Origin: Ulota crispa
Lineage: Eukaryota > Streptophyta > Bryopsida > Orthotrichales > Orthotrichaceae
Assembly: GCA_963920765.1 (NCBI GenBank)
Contig: OY987245.1
Span: 9,812,727-9,876,726 of the forward strand
Direction of reading: 5' to 3'
Length of the DNA stretch: 64,000 bases
The first letter of the stretch is position 1, and the number at the start of each line of letters is the position of its first letter. The notes beneath the pieces are model-generated. The model was not told the DNA's origin. It saw only the letters and a program-made list of their open reading frames with translations, and ran no database searches. The position numbers and the translations under genes were made by a program. Positions 48,507-60,633 of the stretch are shown here, piece after piece.

Positions 48507-49843
48507 CCCTTAAACAGCTAAACGCCCAACATGACATTTTCTATCCCTTGTATAACAAAAAAAACTCTGTAGGATAGGAAAAAGTTGTTTTATCATTTGA
48601 TTTTTTTGAGAGATGATCATAAACACATGGGACATTGTGGAAGGCAAAAAAAATCTCACCAAATGCACTCATATTTTAGGTGGCTTAACCCTTTAAAGAC
48701 CACACACATTTTCTCAAAATCCATTAGAAACCGGGGCAATAAAATTAGATGTGCATTTGAATCAAATATGGACCCAATTTGAATAATCCAACCGTACAAA
48801 TGTGAAGGACTTTTTGTTTGTTGTAATGTATCAAAATTTCAACTAGATCTACCATTGGAGGTGAAATATTATAATGATTGACTGAGCCATATATGGGAAA
48901 TCTCTAGTTTTTCATGTTTGTGTGGTTTTGAATGGTAGCACTTCATGCAAGCTCTGGTTGAGATCATAGCCTTACATTTCTAGAAAACAAGGTTTCCCAC
49001 CTTTCCAACAAGACTAGTTTCACTCAAAATAGACAAAATAGCAATCACAAGGTGTAGCTAAGTGGACAAAAAGGGTCAAAAATCCCATTTTCTTTACTAC
49101 CCTAAAACAATTCTCAAGAAATTTGATCATTGTTATGGAAAATCCAATTGGTGAAAGCAATCAGGAATTGGTTTTAAGTATAGGATGAATTTCTTTTAAA
49201 ATAAAATGATAGTATCATTTCAATGGATTCTCAAATACTACAATTGTACTACTACCGTATAGAGAAACAATACAAGCATATTCCTTAAGCAATTTGAAGT
49301 TTTTTAAGATTGCACAATTGAAATGTGGCATTCTTCTTTGATGATTGATGTATTGTGTTGTTGCATTGATCCATCTTTGACCAAATATGGATACGTATTT
49401 TGAGGCCATGATGTATGAACACCATTATTTGCCAACTCACATATCCAATTCCATTGTTGTTTCTTGGGTTGGATGCAAAATTCTTGTGATCACAAGCGTT
49501 CTTCAAGATCATTTTCCAAATTGTTGAGCGATTTTACTGTATAGGCCAAAAAGTACTCTCTCGAACCAAAATATGGTTCGGTGGTCTCTAAAGGGTTAAA
49601 GTGTAAGAAGATTCATGGACACAGTGTTAGGTCTCATGCTGCCTTTTCTTGCAATTTTCATGAGGGCACCATGCATTGTTGACTTTTGCAACTTTTGAAA
49701 ACAATGTTATAATGGGTGGGCACTTGCCAATTGCCACACCATTGTAGAGTTGCCACACCATTGTAGAGTTGCCACACCATTGTAGAGCATTGTAGAGTTA
49801 CTAATAAAGGGGCAATCATGGTGACTAAAGGAGTGTTTAGGGG
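48507..49843 (+). mobile_element. TTAA-4 element, copy 3, split by a TTAA-1 copy
   Basis: It starts CCCTTAAACAGCTAAACGCC after TTAG and ends GAGTGTTTAGGGG before TTAA at 49844-49847. Removing the nested 48689-49595 element leaves about 0.43 kb, close to the other TTAA-4 copies. The right half has a GCCACACCATTGTAGAGTT unit repeated about three times (49736-49798). Confidence 0.75.
48689..49595 (+). mobile_element. TTAA-1 element, copy 4, nested
   Basis: 907 bp, TTAA at 48685-48688 and 49596-49599, ends CCCTTTAAAGACCACAC and TCGGTGGTCTCTAAAGGG. Inserted into a TTAA-4 element. Confidence 0.88.
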
Positions 49844-49892
49844 TTAAACATCTATATGACTACACATTTGAGGCAATTTTTACTAACACTTT

Positions 49893-50018
49893 AAGGGTAT
49901 GTTCACACTTGGTGTTAGGAGGGGTGTTAGCTGAGGAAAATTAGATGCTTTTGGACACGCTTTTAGATTGTATTCATATTGCTAGTACCCCTCCAAACAC
50001 CAAGTGTGAACATACCAC
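49893..50018. mobile_element. Hairpin MITE with TATGTTCACACTTGG ends, copy 1
   Basis: AAGGGTATGTTCACACTTGG pairs with the complement of CCAAGTGTGAACATACCACC across 126 bp. The second copy lies at 57831-57954. No clear target duplication is visible. Confidence 0.7.
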
Positions 50019-50030
50019 CATGGGAGGTAA

Positions 50031-50601
50031 AGGGCGGTTCACACTATATCCCAAGTTCTATTGAAATCTTAGAATTTGATTGGTATAAAGACAACAATTG
50101 GGAATTTACACTTCACACTATGTCCCAACTCCCAAGTTCCACGTCTTCGTTCATTGTGTTTTAGAGGGTAATGTAACACTCTTTGAAAATTCTGACGTTA
50201 AAGAGGGAGGGAATTCACTCAAGGTTTGCGTTGATTGGTTTGCTAAATCCAACCTTTAGCCCAAGTCCCCATACAAAATTCATAACAATATTTGTACTTC
50301 TTTTTTGCCTTTGACGTCAAATTGAGGGGGGACTTGCAAAGATGGGATGTGGCTGTAGTGTAAAGCGCCCTTGATATTCACTCTATACCCCATACTCTGA
50401 CACTACAATTGTCAATAAACTCCAAATCTCAACTTTGTTGGTTTTTGAAGAGGGAAAATGGAGTGTTAGAAAATTGCTCGTAGTGCCAAAACTCAATTCT
50501 TGGGGCAAAGTCCTACATCCTTGACACCTCCTTCGACACCTCTGTATCTAACGTATGAATTCATACTTGAACTATGGGTTCCCATAGTGTGAACCACCCC
50601 T
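50031..50601. mobile_element. MITE with TTCACACTAT termini, copy 2
   Basis: Ends AGGGCGGTTCACACTAT and ATAGTGTGAACCACCCCT enclose 571 bp. They match the ends of 7398-7740 at most positions. The interior repeats TTCACACTATGTCCCAA-type words near 50110. Confidence 0.65.
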
Positions 50602-50620
50602 GAATTGAAGTGCAAATTAA

Positions 50621-51251
50621 CCCCTAAATGCCTGAGGCCTTTTTTTGGCTTTTAGGAATTTGCTTCAAATTGAACAAAAATGCAACATTTTAATAAGTTG
50701 TATCAAGTTCTTTTGAGTTGTAATTTTACAAATTCAAACTAGATATGTTAAAGGTCACACATGAAAAGAAAACACAACAATATCACTAATGGATTGAAAT
50801 ATTATAATGTTTGATCATGAGGGTGTTAAAGCTACAAAAATGACTTAAGCCTTTTAGTCCTCTTTTCACATGTTGGATCTAAAAAAATGACCATCAAACA
50901 AATACAAGGTTAAAGAAAATAACATCCATAACCCCAATCACTTTATAGCTATTCAAAATCTCTTTTACAATTTTTTCAAGTGAATTTTTTGTGTGAATTT
51001 CTCCAAGATCTAGTGTATTTGAGGCTCATTTTCAAGAGTTCTAAACATTAAAGAAAGTCAAGACCCTTGCATAAAAGTTTGAATAAAAAACTCATAATTG
51101 ATCATTTTCAAAATCAGATTGTTGATCCTAAAACTAAAGTACACAAAGAATGAATACAAAACAAAAACTCCTAAAAATAATAACTTAGTTAGGTTTATTG
51201 AACTTTAGAATATTGCAAACACCAAAATTTAGTGCCGCAGGCATTTAGGGG
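50621..51251. mobile_element. TTAA-2 element, long copy
   Basis: 631 bp, TTAA at 50617-50620 and 51252-51255. Ends CCCCTAAATGCCTGAGGC and GCCGCAGGCATTTAGGGG, as in the 71-bp relative at 18949. Confidence 0.85.
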
Positions 51252-51255
51252 TTAA

Positions 51256-51968
51256 ATAAAGCAAATAAACTTGGGAAGAGGGCGACGGCATGTTTGCTTC
51301 GTTGTTTTTTTGTTGCATTATTTGTTCACGAAATCAAGGTTTGAGGATTTCTTTTGAGCTTCACTACCAGCTAACACCCATTTCTATTTTCAACCACTTT
51401 TCGCATGCCTACTCCAACTTTTAACTCTACTGATCCTAAATTTAAATTTGAAATTTTTATCTTTTTTTATGCAGTTTCAAAACCCAGCCAGTTTCTTTAT
51501 TTTTTTTACATTTTCATAGATCAACAATATGTGTATGGCGTACTTTAGTGATGGGATTAGAATTGAAATTTTCTGAAACAAAAAGAGCAATTTTATACTA
51601 CATAATTGTTTGTTGTTTCTGCCTTTTTCCAATTCCTGGCAAGCATAGAAGTTTGCCCCCCACCCCCTGAACATTGCATGTGACTGCGGGGTTGTAAAAA
51701 CTGTAAGCTCCTACCCACCAAGCTGGGGAGTGCTTTAAATTTCCTCCTGGAGACATAAATATTTGGGATACCACTGGCTGTGGTGATAAGTGCCTGCCCA
51801 GCAATCAGTGGGATGTCTGCTGTTTTGACATGTTTTTTTGCCCCCAACCCCCTTACAAATGCAAGACTTTATGTTACTCTAAATCATTGGGTTGCTACCT
51901 CACTTGAAAATCAAACCACAGCCACATAAATATAGACTCTTGTAGAGTAGGTGCTTGTTTAATTTTTT
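51256..51968. other. Intergenic island
   Basis: 51590-51870 has balanced composition and overlapping short frames. No gene is recognised. Other parts are AT-rich. Confidence 0.35.
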
Positions 51969-52575
51969 GGGAAAATATCAAAAATACCCCTCAAAATTTT
52001 CAAAATATCAAAAATACCCCTCAAATTTTTCAAAATATCAAATATACCCCTATATTATTTGAAATATCAAAAATACTCGTAGCTTTGTATAATTATATCA
52101 AGTATACCCCTAGTTATCTTTGAGCTCAAGAATATCAATAATTTATCTACTTTTTTGTGCCTCTTTACTACAATTTTTTTTAAATATCAAAATGACAACA
52201 GAAATTACTATGTAAACATTGCAATGGTTTTGATCACAATAGACTTATGTACATGCAAACACCTTATTTAGAGCTTAAAGAGCTTGCTTCCAAGATTTGG
52301 CTTGTTTTCAACTTACATCTAGTTTTTGTACTTTCCATTACCATCCAAGTATTTATAGAATTTTGCAAAAAGATGCACAAGAGAGTTAGGGACATTTTTT
52401 ATAGTCTAAATAATACAAGGGTACATTTGATATTTCATAATAAGTTAGGATCCTAGAGAACTAGGGATACAATTGATATTACTACACAAAGCAAGAGGTA
52501 TTTTTGATATTTCAAATAATATAGGGGTATATTTGATATTTAGGAAGAATTGAGAGGTATTTTTGATATTTTCCC
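51969..52575. mobile_element. Mutator-like MITE with internal ATATCAAAAATACCCCT repeats
   Basis: Ends GGGAAAATATCAAAAATACC and the complement. The flanks TAATTTTTT and TAATTTTTC match at 8 of 9, an almost intact 9-bp duplication. Each arm consists of three to five spaced copies of an (A)TATCAAAAATACCCCT unit. Confidence 0.8.
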
Positions 52576-53380
52576 TAATTTTTCTGCCTCTGACCTCTTT
52601 TTGAGACTATATCAGTGTGACTTCGCTTTTGTTTTATATCATTCAAGTAACGTCAAAATTAAAATTTCCTTTGAAGGTAAAGGAAAAAATATGGAAATTT
52701 GTGAAAGATGAGTGAGAATTATGCCGAAAATTCAATAACACCATTGTAATAAAATGATTTTGGCCAATTGTCAAAAGCAAATACAAGAACCACTATCATA
52801 ACTTTTAATTATACTATTAAAACACGTTGCATATAGCCCACTTTCATTCATGCATGTTACTAGTAAACGAGATTATAATAATCAAACCGTTTCCACTTCT
52901 ATGATTTTCTTAAATTTGAAAGGACCTGATATTTAGTGTAGCCTAGATATATGTTGATTGGTGAGATAATCACATGATTACAAAACCAAAACCATCTTCA
53001 ATCCATATAAATGTAAACAAACTACTTTGGATGAAAATAATAATTGTCATTGCAAAGACAAAGGTTAGATCACACTATAGGAATTTACTTCAACATTGAA
53101 AAAATTGGGTAAAATTTTAGACAAGTTAGTAAAGTCCCCTATAAAGAAAGAAACAACAAGTTTGCTGCAAGTTTATGAATATGACTTGCTTAATCAATTC
53201 TTTACTATTAGGGCAAATTGGATTGTAAAAGGTCAAGGTGATTCAGAGAGATTACAATCTCATGCACATCTTCTCGGATTAAAATTTACATTGGCAACAA
53301 AATTAGTAAAACAATTAGTTTCTCTAGTTTGTCTTGTGGCATGTGGTTTTTGTTGAGACCTTTGAACTGTCCATAATCAA
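52576..53380. other. AT-rich intergenic DNA
   Basis: No gene is recognised. An 86-codon plus-strand frame at 53096-53356 has no recognisable family and no splice context. Confidence 0.35.
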
Positions 53381-53384
53381 TTAA

Positions 53385-53673
53385 CCCCTAAAGGCCTAAA
53401 CAGTGTTTTTTGGCAACATAGCACTTTTGGGTAGCTCACTACAAATGGATCTTTCATTTTCTTTCTTTGAAATTTTCACACATGATGTGTCCAAGGAGTC
53501 ACTTTAAGGCCCAACAAATTTCATAACTTTTGACTTCATGGTTCAAAAGTTATTGCATGATATGTAGTTTTTTTTGTTCGGGGGCAACCCAGGGAGCTCA
53601 AAAAACTTCTTTAAAATTTACATTTTTTGAATTTTTTTTTTGAAATTAGTTCTTTAGAGAGAGAGAGAGAGAG

Positions 53674-53735
<62 letters not shown>

Positions 53736-54381
53736 AGGAAGCTTTTAATCATTCAATTTTCATCAATGAGATGAAAGTTATGAGGAGATTCTGTTTGCGG
53801 GCAGTTGTGGATTCCCTACTCTGAAAAAAAAATTTAAGTCCTATGTTTTACTCAATTTTTAATATTTTGGAAAAAAAATAAAGCCAAAATATGTAGATTG
53901 TTTATTAAAACATTTTGACCATTGGGATTGGAATCTTCTATTTTCATAATTAAATTCTTAACAATTTAGTGTTTTGTATCATTCTCTACTTTTTTTTACT
54001 TATTATTTTTTTCCTATGTGTTATACATTTCCAAATGATTTGAAAATTTTCAAGTGTATACCTGACTTGCCTTGATGAATGAATACAAAAAACTACAACC
54101 ATTTTGAAACTTTTTTCATACAAATATGACCTTGTGAAGTGTAGCTGCCCGGATTTTTGTAGGGACAAAAAACGACTTTTTGTCAATCCAAACTCAATCA
54201 CCTAACAATCCACATGGCAGAAATTTTTGAATTTTTTTTCACATTTTTGGATACTAAAGTACTACAAGATCTTACAGTTAGATGTGTCCAAAAATAAATT
54301 TTATCTAAAATTTGATACTTGCACTACAAATGACAATTTTGGGACAGTTTTGATGAAAACATAGTCAAAAGCCTTTAGGGG
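53385..54381 (+). mobile_element. TTAA-3 element, copy 6
   Basis: TTAA at 53381-53384 on the left. On the right the end GCCTTTAGGGG is followed by CTAA, a decayed TTAA. The interior carries a compound (AG)n(AT)n microsatellite at 53656-53731 at a point where the 44258 copy has none. Confidence 0.8.
53656..53731. repeat. Compound (AG)n(AT)n microsatellite
   Basis: About 23 bases of alternating AG pass directly into about 54 bases of alternating AT. It lies within a TTAA-3 element. Confidence 0.95.
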
Positions 54382-54385
54382 CTAA

Positions 54386-55265
54386 ATATGACAACTATAA
54401 TAAATTTTCTTTGTTTATTAGAGAAACGTTTTCTTTTTTAATTTATAAGGTTTCATAAGAGCCAAAAAATTTAAGTGGTTTTACTATTTTTTATATTATT
54501 TTAAAAAAGTCTTTAAATTTTGGTATTTACATTTGGATTATTTCCGTACAACCCTACCCTTTAGGATACCTGAGGTTATAAATGAACATGCCCCATGGAT
54601 GGTTTTTTCCATTTCCTTCATATCATATCTCGATGTCACGCTAGTTGACAGCGGGTGTATGTTGGTAATGTAGGAGGCTCATGAATGGACCATCTAAGAG
54701 AAAGAGGACATATGTGGAAAAATTGGGTCAGCTTAAGCAATTTGGAAATATTTTTGGTAGAGGGTCAAAGAAGAAACAATTTTATGGTCATTTAAATTGA
54801 AAATTTTAGAGTTAGTATGAATCAGCTACAATTCATCAAAGTAAAAGGTGGATAGGTAGCTATTTTTGATCATAGGTTGTAGCATTCATAGAGGAGGCTT
54901 ATAAATGAAACACATGAGTCCAAAAAGTAGCCACTACAAAACCGAGTTTGTTTAACTAAGTTCTCTAAAGCATGCAAGCACCCATTCCATATTCTATTAC
55001 TCAAATTATGATTGAAAATAAGTTTATATTTATTTTAGTATGACATATATCTATCTTTTACTAAAACACAAAACCCAACACAATCATGACCAATAAGCAC
55101 ACTAAATAGTAGCTCATGTCACTCTCCTAAATTCCTAAAACAGTGCATGCACAAATACAACTTCTAAACATAAAAATTGTGACCCATTAATGAAGCTCTA
55201 TGCACCATTTCTGACAACTCTACATGAGCCTTTCAAATTGCCCGAACCAAATTCAAGCCTCCTAC
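54386..55265. other. Intergenic DNA with a possible decayed MITE
   Basis: TAGGAGGCTCATGAATGG near 54670 faces a complementary-type end GCCTCCTACCTTAG near 55257-55270, suggesting an aged TA-flanked element. No gene is recognised. Confidence 0.35.
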
Positions 55266-55269
55266 CTTA

Positions 55270-55737
55270 GTCAGTTTGTAGCCTTAACTAGTTAATGAAG
55301 TAGTTTGGGTTGGCCCAAAAGTCTAATTAGGACCTATAAGAATTAGAATACAGTGTGAGGATGTATGGAGGTATAAATAAGGACATTTGGAGGTGTAAAC
55401 AAGTATATTTGGAGGCTAAAATGGTTGGATGAAGCCCAATTTGATTTCCCTTCCCTTTCTTTCTCTTCAAGTCTTTGTGCGTGGGAACTTCATGAGTTTT
55501 AGGAGATTGTGAACTTTGAGGGTTGTTGTCAAAGATGGATGTGTTGCCAATTTTCTCAATCTAAGATGTCTCCTTGTGAGCTTTGAACCAAATTCAATAC
55601 CAATCGAATTGTAATAAAGTAGAAGTATATTTGAATGGCTTATTATTGGATGGTTATTCATCCATGCTTAATTATGATGTGGATTTACTTTTGAGTAGTT
55701 GTGCTTGCGTTTGTGAGTCTAATTGAAGACACTCTTT
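55270..55737 (+). mobile_element. Possible LTR relic with TATA box and degenerate primer-binding site
   Basis: A TATAAATAA box at 55372-55380 and an AATAAAG signal near 55613 are followed at about 55738-55753 by ATTGGCAATACAGAGC. That resembles the methionine-tRNA primer-binding site TGGTATCAGAGC found after plant 5' LTRs. No gag or pol frame follows and the left LTR edge is not defined, so this is tentative. Confidence 0.35.
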
Positions 55738-55759
55738 ATTGGCAATACAGAGCGATGCA

Positions 55760-57769
55760 ACATTGATCTGTGACAAAAATTAAAAAAGAGACCTTGAGAT
55801 TAGTTGTTGAATTGTGCTTGTTTATTTGTGAACAATTTTGCCATACTTGTGGGGCAAGTTGGTCACTTAGCATGTCAAGTTAAAATTAATTCTCACTCTA
55901 CTCCAACCATTTAAAGGTCTCAAACAAAGGTTCAAAAAATAATTACATACCATGTTTTTGTTTAAAATTGAACGAGCTCATGGTGAACTTTCTCTTTGGG
56001 ATTCTAATTCATCTCTTTGCATTGATAATTTATGAAAACATACAAGGGATGTGTAATTATAGAGTGTGTCATTAAAGGAGGTCAAACATACATCGAAACA
56101 TCTCAGTATTATTGACAATGCTAGTTACATAGGAAATACTAAACATTTAATGCAACAAGATGAATCGATTAATTAAAACTTATTAAAAATCTTACAAATT
56201 TTCAAAAATTTGCAACCTAGAGCTGCAGTGAGGATATTGACAAGCTCAAAAATTTACAATTTTATAACGACATTCAAGGTGTTATTTAGAAAGTGACTGT
56301 GGCGTATAATTTGCATTTGTGTATATCGTAGATAAATAGTGTTTTCACCACATCCAAGACAAATCATATCCCTATTTTTAAGTAATGGATTCATTGCTAT
56401 TGATTATCTTTGAAGTTCTTTGTCTTCTTTACAAAAAAAGTAGTATTAACAAAGTACTTGGGTTTTAAGAAGTGTCCATTAATGCAAAAGGTACATATTA
56501 AATTCACAACATTTTTGGTTTCTCAATGTATAGTACAAATAATGAATGTCTAAAAGTGAGATGCTTGCAAAGCCTTTACTCCAGGGTTTAATTTGTTGGC
56601 AAATTTTTGCCTAAATCTTACCAAGAAAGTCCATTGGCGTTCACTACACTAAGGAATCCACTTGAAAAATGGATGAAATTGCCAGATCCTTCCTAGAGCA
56701 AATCCTTCCTAGAGCAAGATCCCAAGTTGCCAGATTTTGGATGAAAGTAACTTATATTATATGTTTTTTTAATGAACTTCAATAGATCAATCATTCATTC
56801 CAATTTTAGCCAAATTTTCCTTACCTGCCTACAATATGGGGTGCGGGTCGCTCTACCCTAACAAAGACAAAATTTAAACCCCGCTTTACCCTTCCAAACT
56901 TAGAAATTCACAACTAATCCTACAAGAGTTCAAAAAATATAAAACAACATGAATTGGATGCCAACTATATTTATCTTTCAAAAGGAATTTTCCAACAAAT
57001 ATTAAAAGGATTTTGGCTTTTCCAAAAGTGCAAATCAGTTGGTAGAAGGATTGCTTTAAGGATCTCCAACCTTACGTTTTATTTCATAATTTTACAATTT
57101 GGCATATAATCATGGACTCCGTCCCCACGTGTGTCAAAAGACTAATGAAGATGACAATCTCAAAGGCTTTTGTTTCTCTTGGGAAAAATAGCCACTAAGG
57201 AGAGAAATGGTATTAGATGTATGAACAATGATATATTGCCCGAAGTTTCAAAGATTTCTCAAAAAACAGATTCATTTGTGCAATGCAATTCCAATACAAG
57301 GTGCACTTGACCAAGTGCTAAAACACCAATCTAAATACAAAGTCCTTGGCCAAGGGTAAGCCAAATAGTCATTTTTTTCCAGAAAATAAGATTCAACCAA
57401 TCACACATACCTCAAATATATTCCCTAAACATGACACAAGATTCTTTTTCCTTTTTCTTTTTTCTTTTTATTTATTTATTTATCCCCTATTTTTGGGTTT
57501 TTTCAAAGAACTCATCCCCCTATAGCATGTACTTTTTGAATTATTTTCTGCAGACCCTTCCCACTGGGGTACGGTAGCAGCCTAAAGAAGAGCTTTAACA
57601 ACAGTCCTTTTTGGCCAAAAGGCAGAACTTAACAAATACCTGTGTCCAAATCCGACCATGTCTACTTTTTACCACCGCCCCACTAACTTAGAGCATGAAA
57701 ACATTCGCATCCATCAGTTGTGTGCCACGTGTCGAGTACCCAAATTTTCAACCTCTATGGCTAGCTAAG
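55760..57769. other. AT-rich intergenic DNA
   Basis: No gene is recognised. A CTTCCTAGAGCAA word is duplicated in tandem near 56690-56720. Confidence 0.35.
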
Positions 57770-57774
57770 GGTAT

Positions 57775-58115
57775 GTTGTGGTTGTGGTAAGGTTATGATA
57801 AGGTAAAACACAGTTCTGGAAGGTATGCTAAAAGTACATTCACACTTGGTGTTAGGAAAAGTATTACGTAGGAATGTAATCTAAAAGTGAGTCCATATAC
57901 ATCTAATTTTCTTCCGCTAATACCCCTCCTAACACCAAGTGGGAATGTACCTTTAAGGTAAGGTATGGTGCGGTTGTGGTAAGATAAGGCAGGGTTTGGT
58001 AAAGTAAGATAAGGTCTGGTTGGGTAAGATAAGGTGTGGTAAGGTATGGTATGGTTGTGGTAAAGTATGGTATGGTTGTGGTAAGGTAAGATAAAGTATG
58101 GTAAAGCGTGGTTGA
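57775..58115. repeat. GGTAAG/GGTATGGTTGT minisatellite
   Basis: Irregular repeats of GGTAAG, GGTATGGT and GGTTGTGGTAA occupy both sides of a hairpin MITE at 57831-57954. The minus-strand translation gives a spurious LPQPYHT repeat. A smaller similar patch lies at 60846-60880. Confidence 0.8.
57831..57954. mobile_element. Hairpin MITE with TTCACACTTGG ends, copy 2, inside the minisatellite
   Basis: AAAGTACATTCACACTTGG pairs with the complement of CCAAGTGGGAATGTACCTTT. It is related to 49893-50018 and splits the surrounding minisatellite. Confidence 0.7.
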
Positions 58116-58441
58116 GTTGGGAATGAAAAGATTCGTTTTTTACTAAAATTCCTCGAATGCAACCAATTTCTCATCAAATTTAAAACTAATTACATATTTT
58201 GAAAATCTAAAAGGGGACAAAATGCATTCATGTTTGACATGAGTTATATTAGGAGAATTAAAAATATTTGAAAAAATAAAATAAAAGTATGGTTAAAATT
58301 TTCTTGAGATTACCTTAAGTCTATCACCAATTTATCATCAATATGTTCTCAATTTACAAGTTGCTGGTTTGAGGTCAAGCAATTTCAAGTTCTAAAGGGG
58401 TATTTAAGAGCCACAAAAGAGTTGGTGGAAGTTGATGAGTA

Positions 58442-59710
58442 AGGTAGGAACGCCCATAAGCGTCAGCGTCCCCATAACCGTCACCTCTAAAATCTTGGAA
58501 AATCTGTGGAAGTGAATAGATGTAATGACAAGGATGTACAACATGTGAACATGAAATCTCAAAACTGGTTATGGGTGCAATGGCAGTTTGCTCTTTAAAA
58601 ATTCACAACTTATTCTCATAGTATCCAAATAATACATTCAAAAGTGCAAACTCATTTTTTTCTATTCCTAATAGGATCCCATAATTTGCTAGTTGTTTAT
58701 TAACCCCTAAAGGCCCATTGTCCCCTTGGGGGGCAAATGGGATTTTGGGCAAGTACCTATGGCTATACTACTTTGCGTGATCTTTTGAAACTTTTATTCA
58801 AGATAGGGAATGTGAAGACCTACATGGGGGTATAATTTTTTCTCCATTTTGACAATTATTGAAGAAGTTATGCATGAATAACTAAAAAACATGGGAGAAT
58901 TGGGGAGAATCAGGCAGAAAAAAAAATTGCAAAGTTTTTAAATATAATTTTGAAATTGGTTCTTTAAATTTTTATGTATTTGGGAAGCTTTGAATCATTA
59001 AATTCTAATAGATGAGATGAAAGTTATGAGAAGTTTTAGTTTGCGGGTAGGTATGGGACTCCCAAAACCTCCATTCTTTTTCCCCCTTGTAAAACTTTTT
59101 GCTTTACTTTTTTGAGCTCTTTGTGTATTTGTTTTTTGACTTTTTTTTTGCAAGTTGTAGTAGACTAAGATTCCTTGGTTTTCACCATTTGGATCAAAGT
59201 AATTTGGGTTTTTGAATTTTACATAAATCCTCCAATTTTGCCTAGTGTAATTGCAAATTTCATGACCTTACTGCATTGCAGGATTTTACAAAGTATGATC
59301 CACACCTCCGTTTCATTTGAAAATTCTCTTGCATTTACCTAACTTGGTCTTTTACACGGGAAAAATAAACCGCAACTTTGCGTAGAGCAATTTTTTTGAT
59401 AAAGGAGCCGTCAAAGGCTTTTGAAATTTCTGGGCAGTAGTGAAGAAAACTTTTTTTTCACTTTAAATGTAAATATCTCACTCCTCACCATTTAGAATGA
59501 GCTAAAAAAAATTTCACAAGTACCTCCCATAGTCTAGGACAAGATCTTACGATTGGATTTCCCAAAAAAAAAAAGAATTACATTTCTCCTCACTGCTCCA
59601 AAAGTGACAGTTTTGAGTGATTTTCACAAAAAAAAAGGGCTTGGGCCATTAGGGGTTAATAGTCATCATGTTCAAAACCCTTAGTTTGATGTTTATGGGT
59701 GCTCCTACCT
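58442..59710. mobile_element. TA-flanked MITE (AGGTAGGAACGCCC end), copy 2, carrying a TTAA-3 insertion
   Basis: TA at 58440-58441 and 59711-59712. Outside the insertion at 58704-59655 it aligns with 20383-20678 over its whole length. Removing the insertion restores an element of about 0.31 kb. Confidence 0.85.
58704..59655 (+). mobile_element. TTAA-3 element, copy 7, with a matching empty site in the window
   Basis: 952 bp with ends CCCCTAAAGGCCCATTG and GGGCCATTAGGGG, TTAA at 58700-58703 and 59656-59659. The same place in the 20383 copy reads TTTATTAATAATCATC with a single TTAA, so the insertion and four-base duplication are seen directly. Confidence 0.93.
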
Positions 59711-59973
59711 TAAGTTATGGTATACTCATTTGTGCAAAACTGCTCTTGGCACAGATTGGAGGCATGGATTAGGAATAGGCTCCTCTTGAAATATTAATGC
59801 ATTTTGACCACCTTTCTAGGCTTCAAAGTATGTAATCAATTTTAAATTTGGTGGATAATTAACTAATTGGGAGGGGTTTGAATGAGGAATGAATCTTTTT
59901 GGTTCCCAACTCTATTTTGTACCCAACTCTGTTATGTTGTATAGTAAGGTGTAGCAAGGTGTGGTTCTTATAA

Positions 59974-60336
59974 CCCTTAAACGCGAATGCAAATGTTGTT
60001 TGTCCATGGATGACAAAAAAAAACACTTTGTAAGACAACTTTTTTTTTGTCTTTCATCAGTTTAAAAAAAGTGATCATGGAGACATAGTCCATCATGGAA
60101 GGCAAAACATAAACTCACTAAATGCATTCATTTGTTTAATAAAGTCAAATCTAGAGTTGATTCACAAACGTGGTATTAGGTCCCATGTTGCCCTTCTTTG
60201 CAATTTTCATGAGGGCAGTATGTAATGTTGACTTATACAACTATTGGAACAACATTAAAATGTGTGAGCACTTGTGACACCCCTTAGCGCCACTCTAACA
60301 ACAAGCAACCATAATGACTAGTTTGGCGTTTAAGGC
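59974..60336 (+). mobile_element. TTAA-4 element, copy 2
   Basis: It starts CCCTTAAACGCGAATGC after ATAA (decayed TTAA) and ends TTGGCGTTTAAGGC before TTAA at 60337-60340. The interior matches 21180 and 48507. Confidence 0.75.
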
Positions 60337-60340
60337 TTAA

Positions 60341-60568
60341 CTCCTAAACTTCTAAAAGTTCCTTTATAGCAAGTTCCTTTGTAGCCACCACAATACAAGG
60401 TATTTATCATATGTCTGGAATGGATACACACCTTCACTACATTTGAGATCAACAAGAAAGTTGGAATGTGAATCAATGCAATTGTAGCTAGCTATCTAAG
60501 ATCCTAATTGAAATTTCTTATTGATAGCAAATGCCAATTACACAGGAACATATATACTATTCCCACGG
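60341..60568 (+). mobile_element. TTAA-5 fragment, joined to the preceding element
   Basis: It starts CTCCTAAACTTCTAAAAG after the shared TTAA, then follows the TTAA-5 consensus (CACAATACAAGG, TTGAGATCAA, AACATATATACTAT). The right end is replaced by the short tandem repeat at 60569. Confidence 0.6.
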
Positions 60569-60633
60569 GATGTTTAGGGGACATTTAGGGGATGTTTAGG
60601 AGACATTTGGGGAACATTTAGGCATTTAGGGGA
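60569..60633. repeat. Short GATGTTTAGGGGACATTTAGG tandem
   Basis: About five units alternate GATGTTTAGG and GACATTTAGG. The unit resembles the terminal motif of the TTAA elements, so it may have grown from a duplicated element end. Confidence 0.7.

Noticed and set aside
57953-58177. Proline-rich LPQPYHT repeat protein on the minus strand
   Set aside because: It is the translation of the GGTAAG/GGTATGGT minisatellite.
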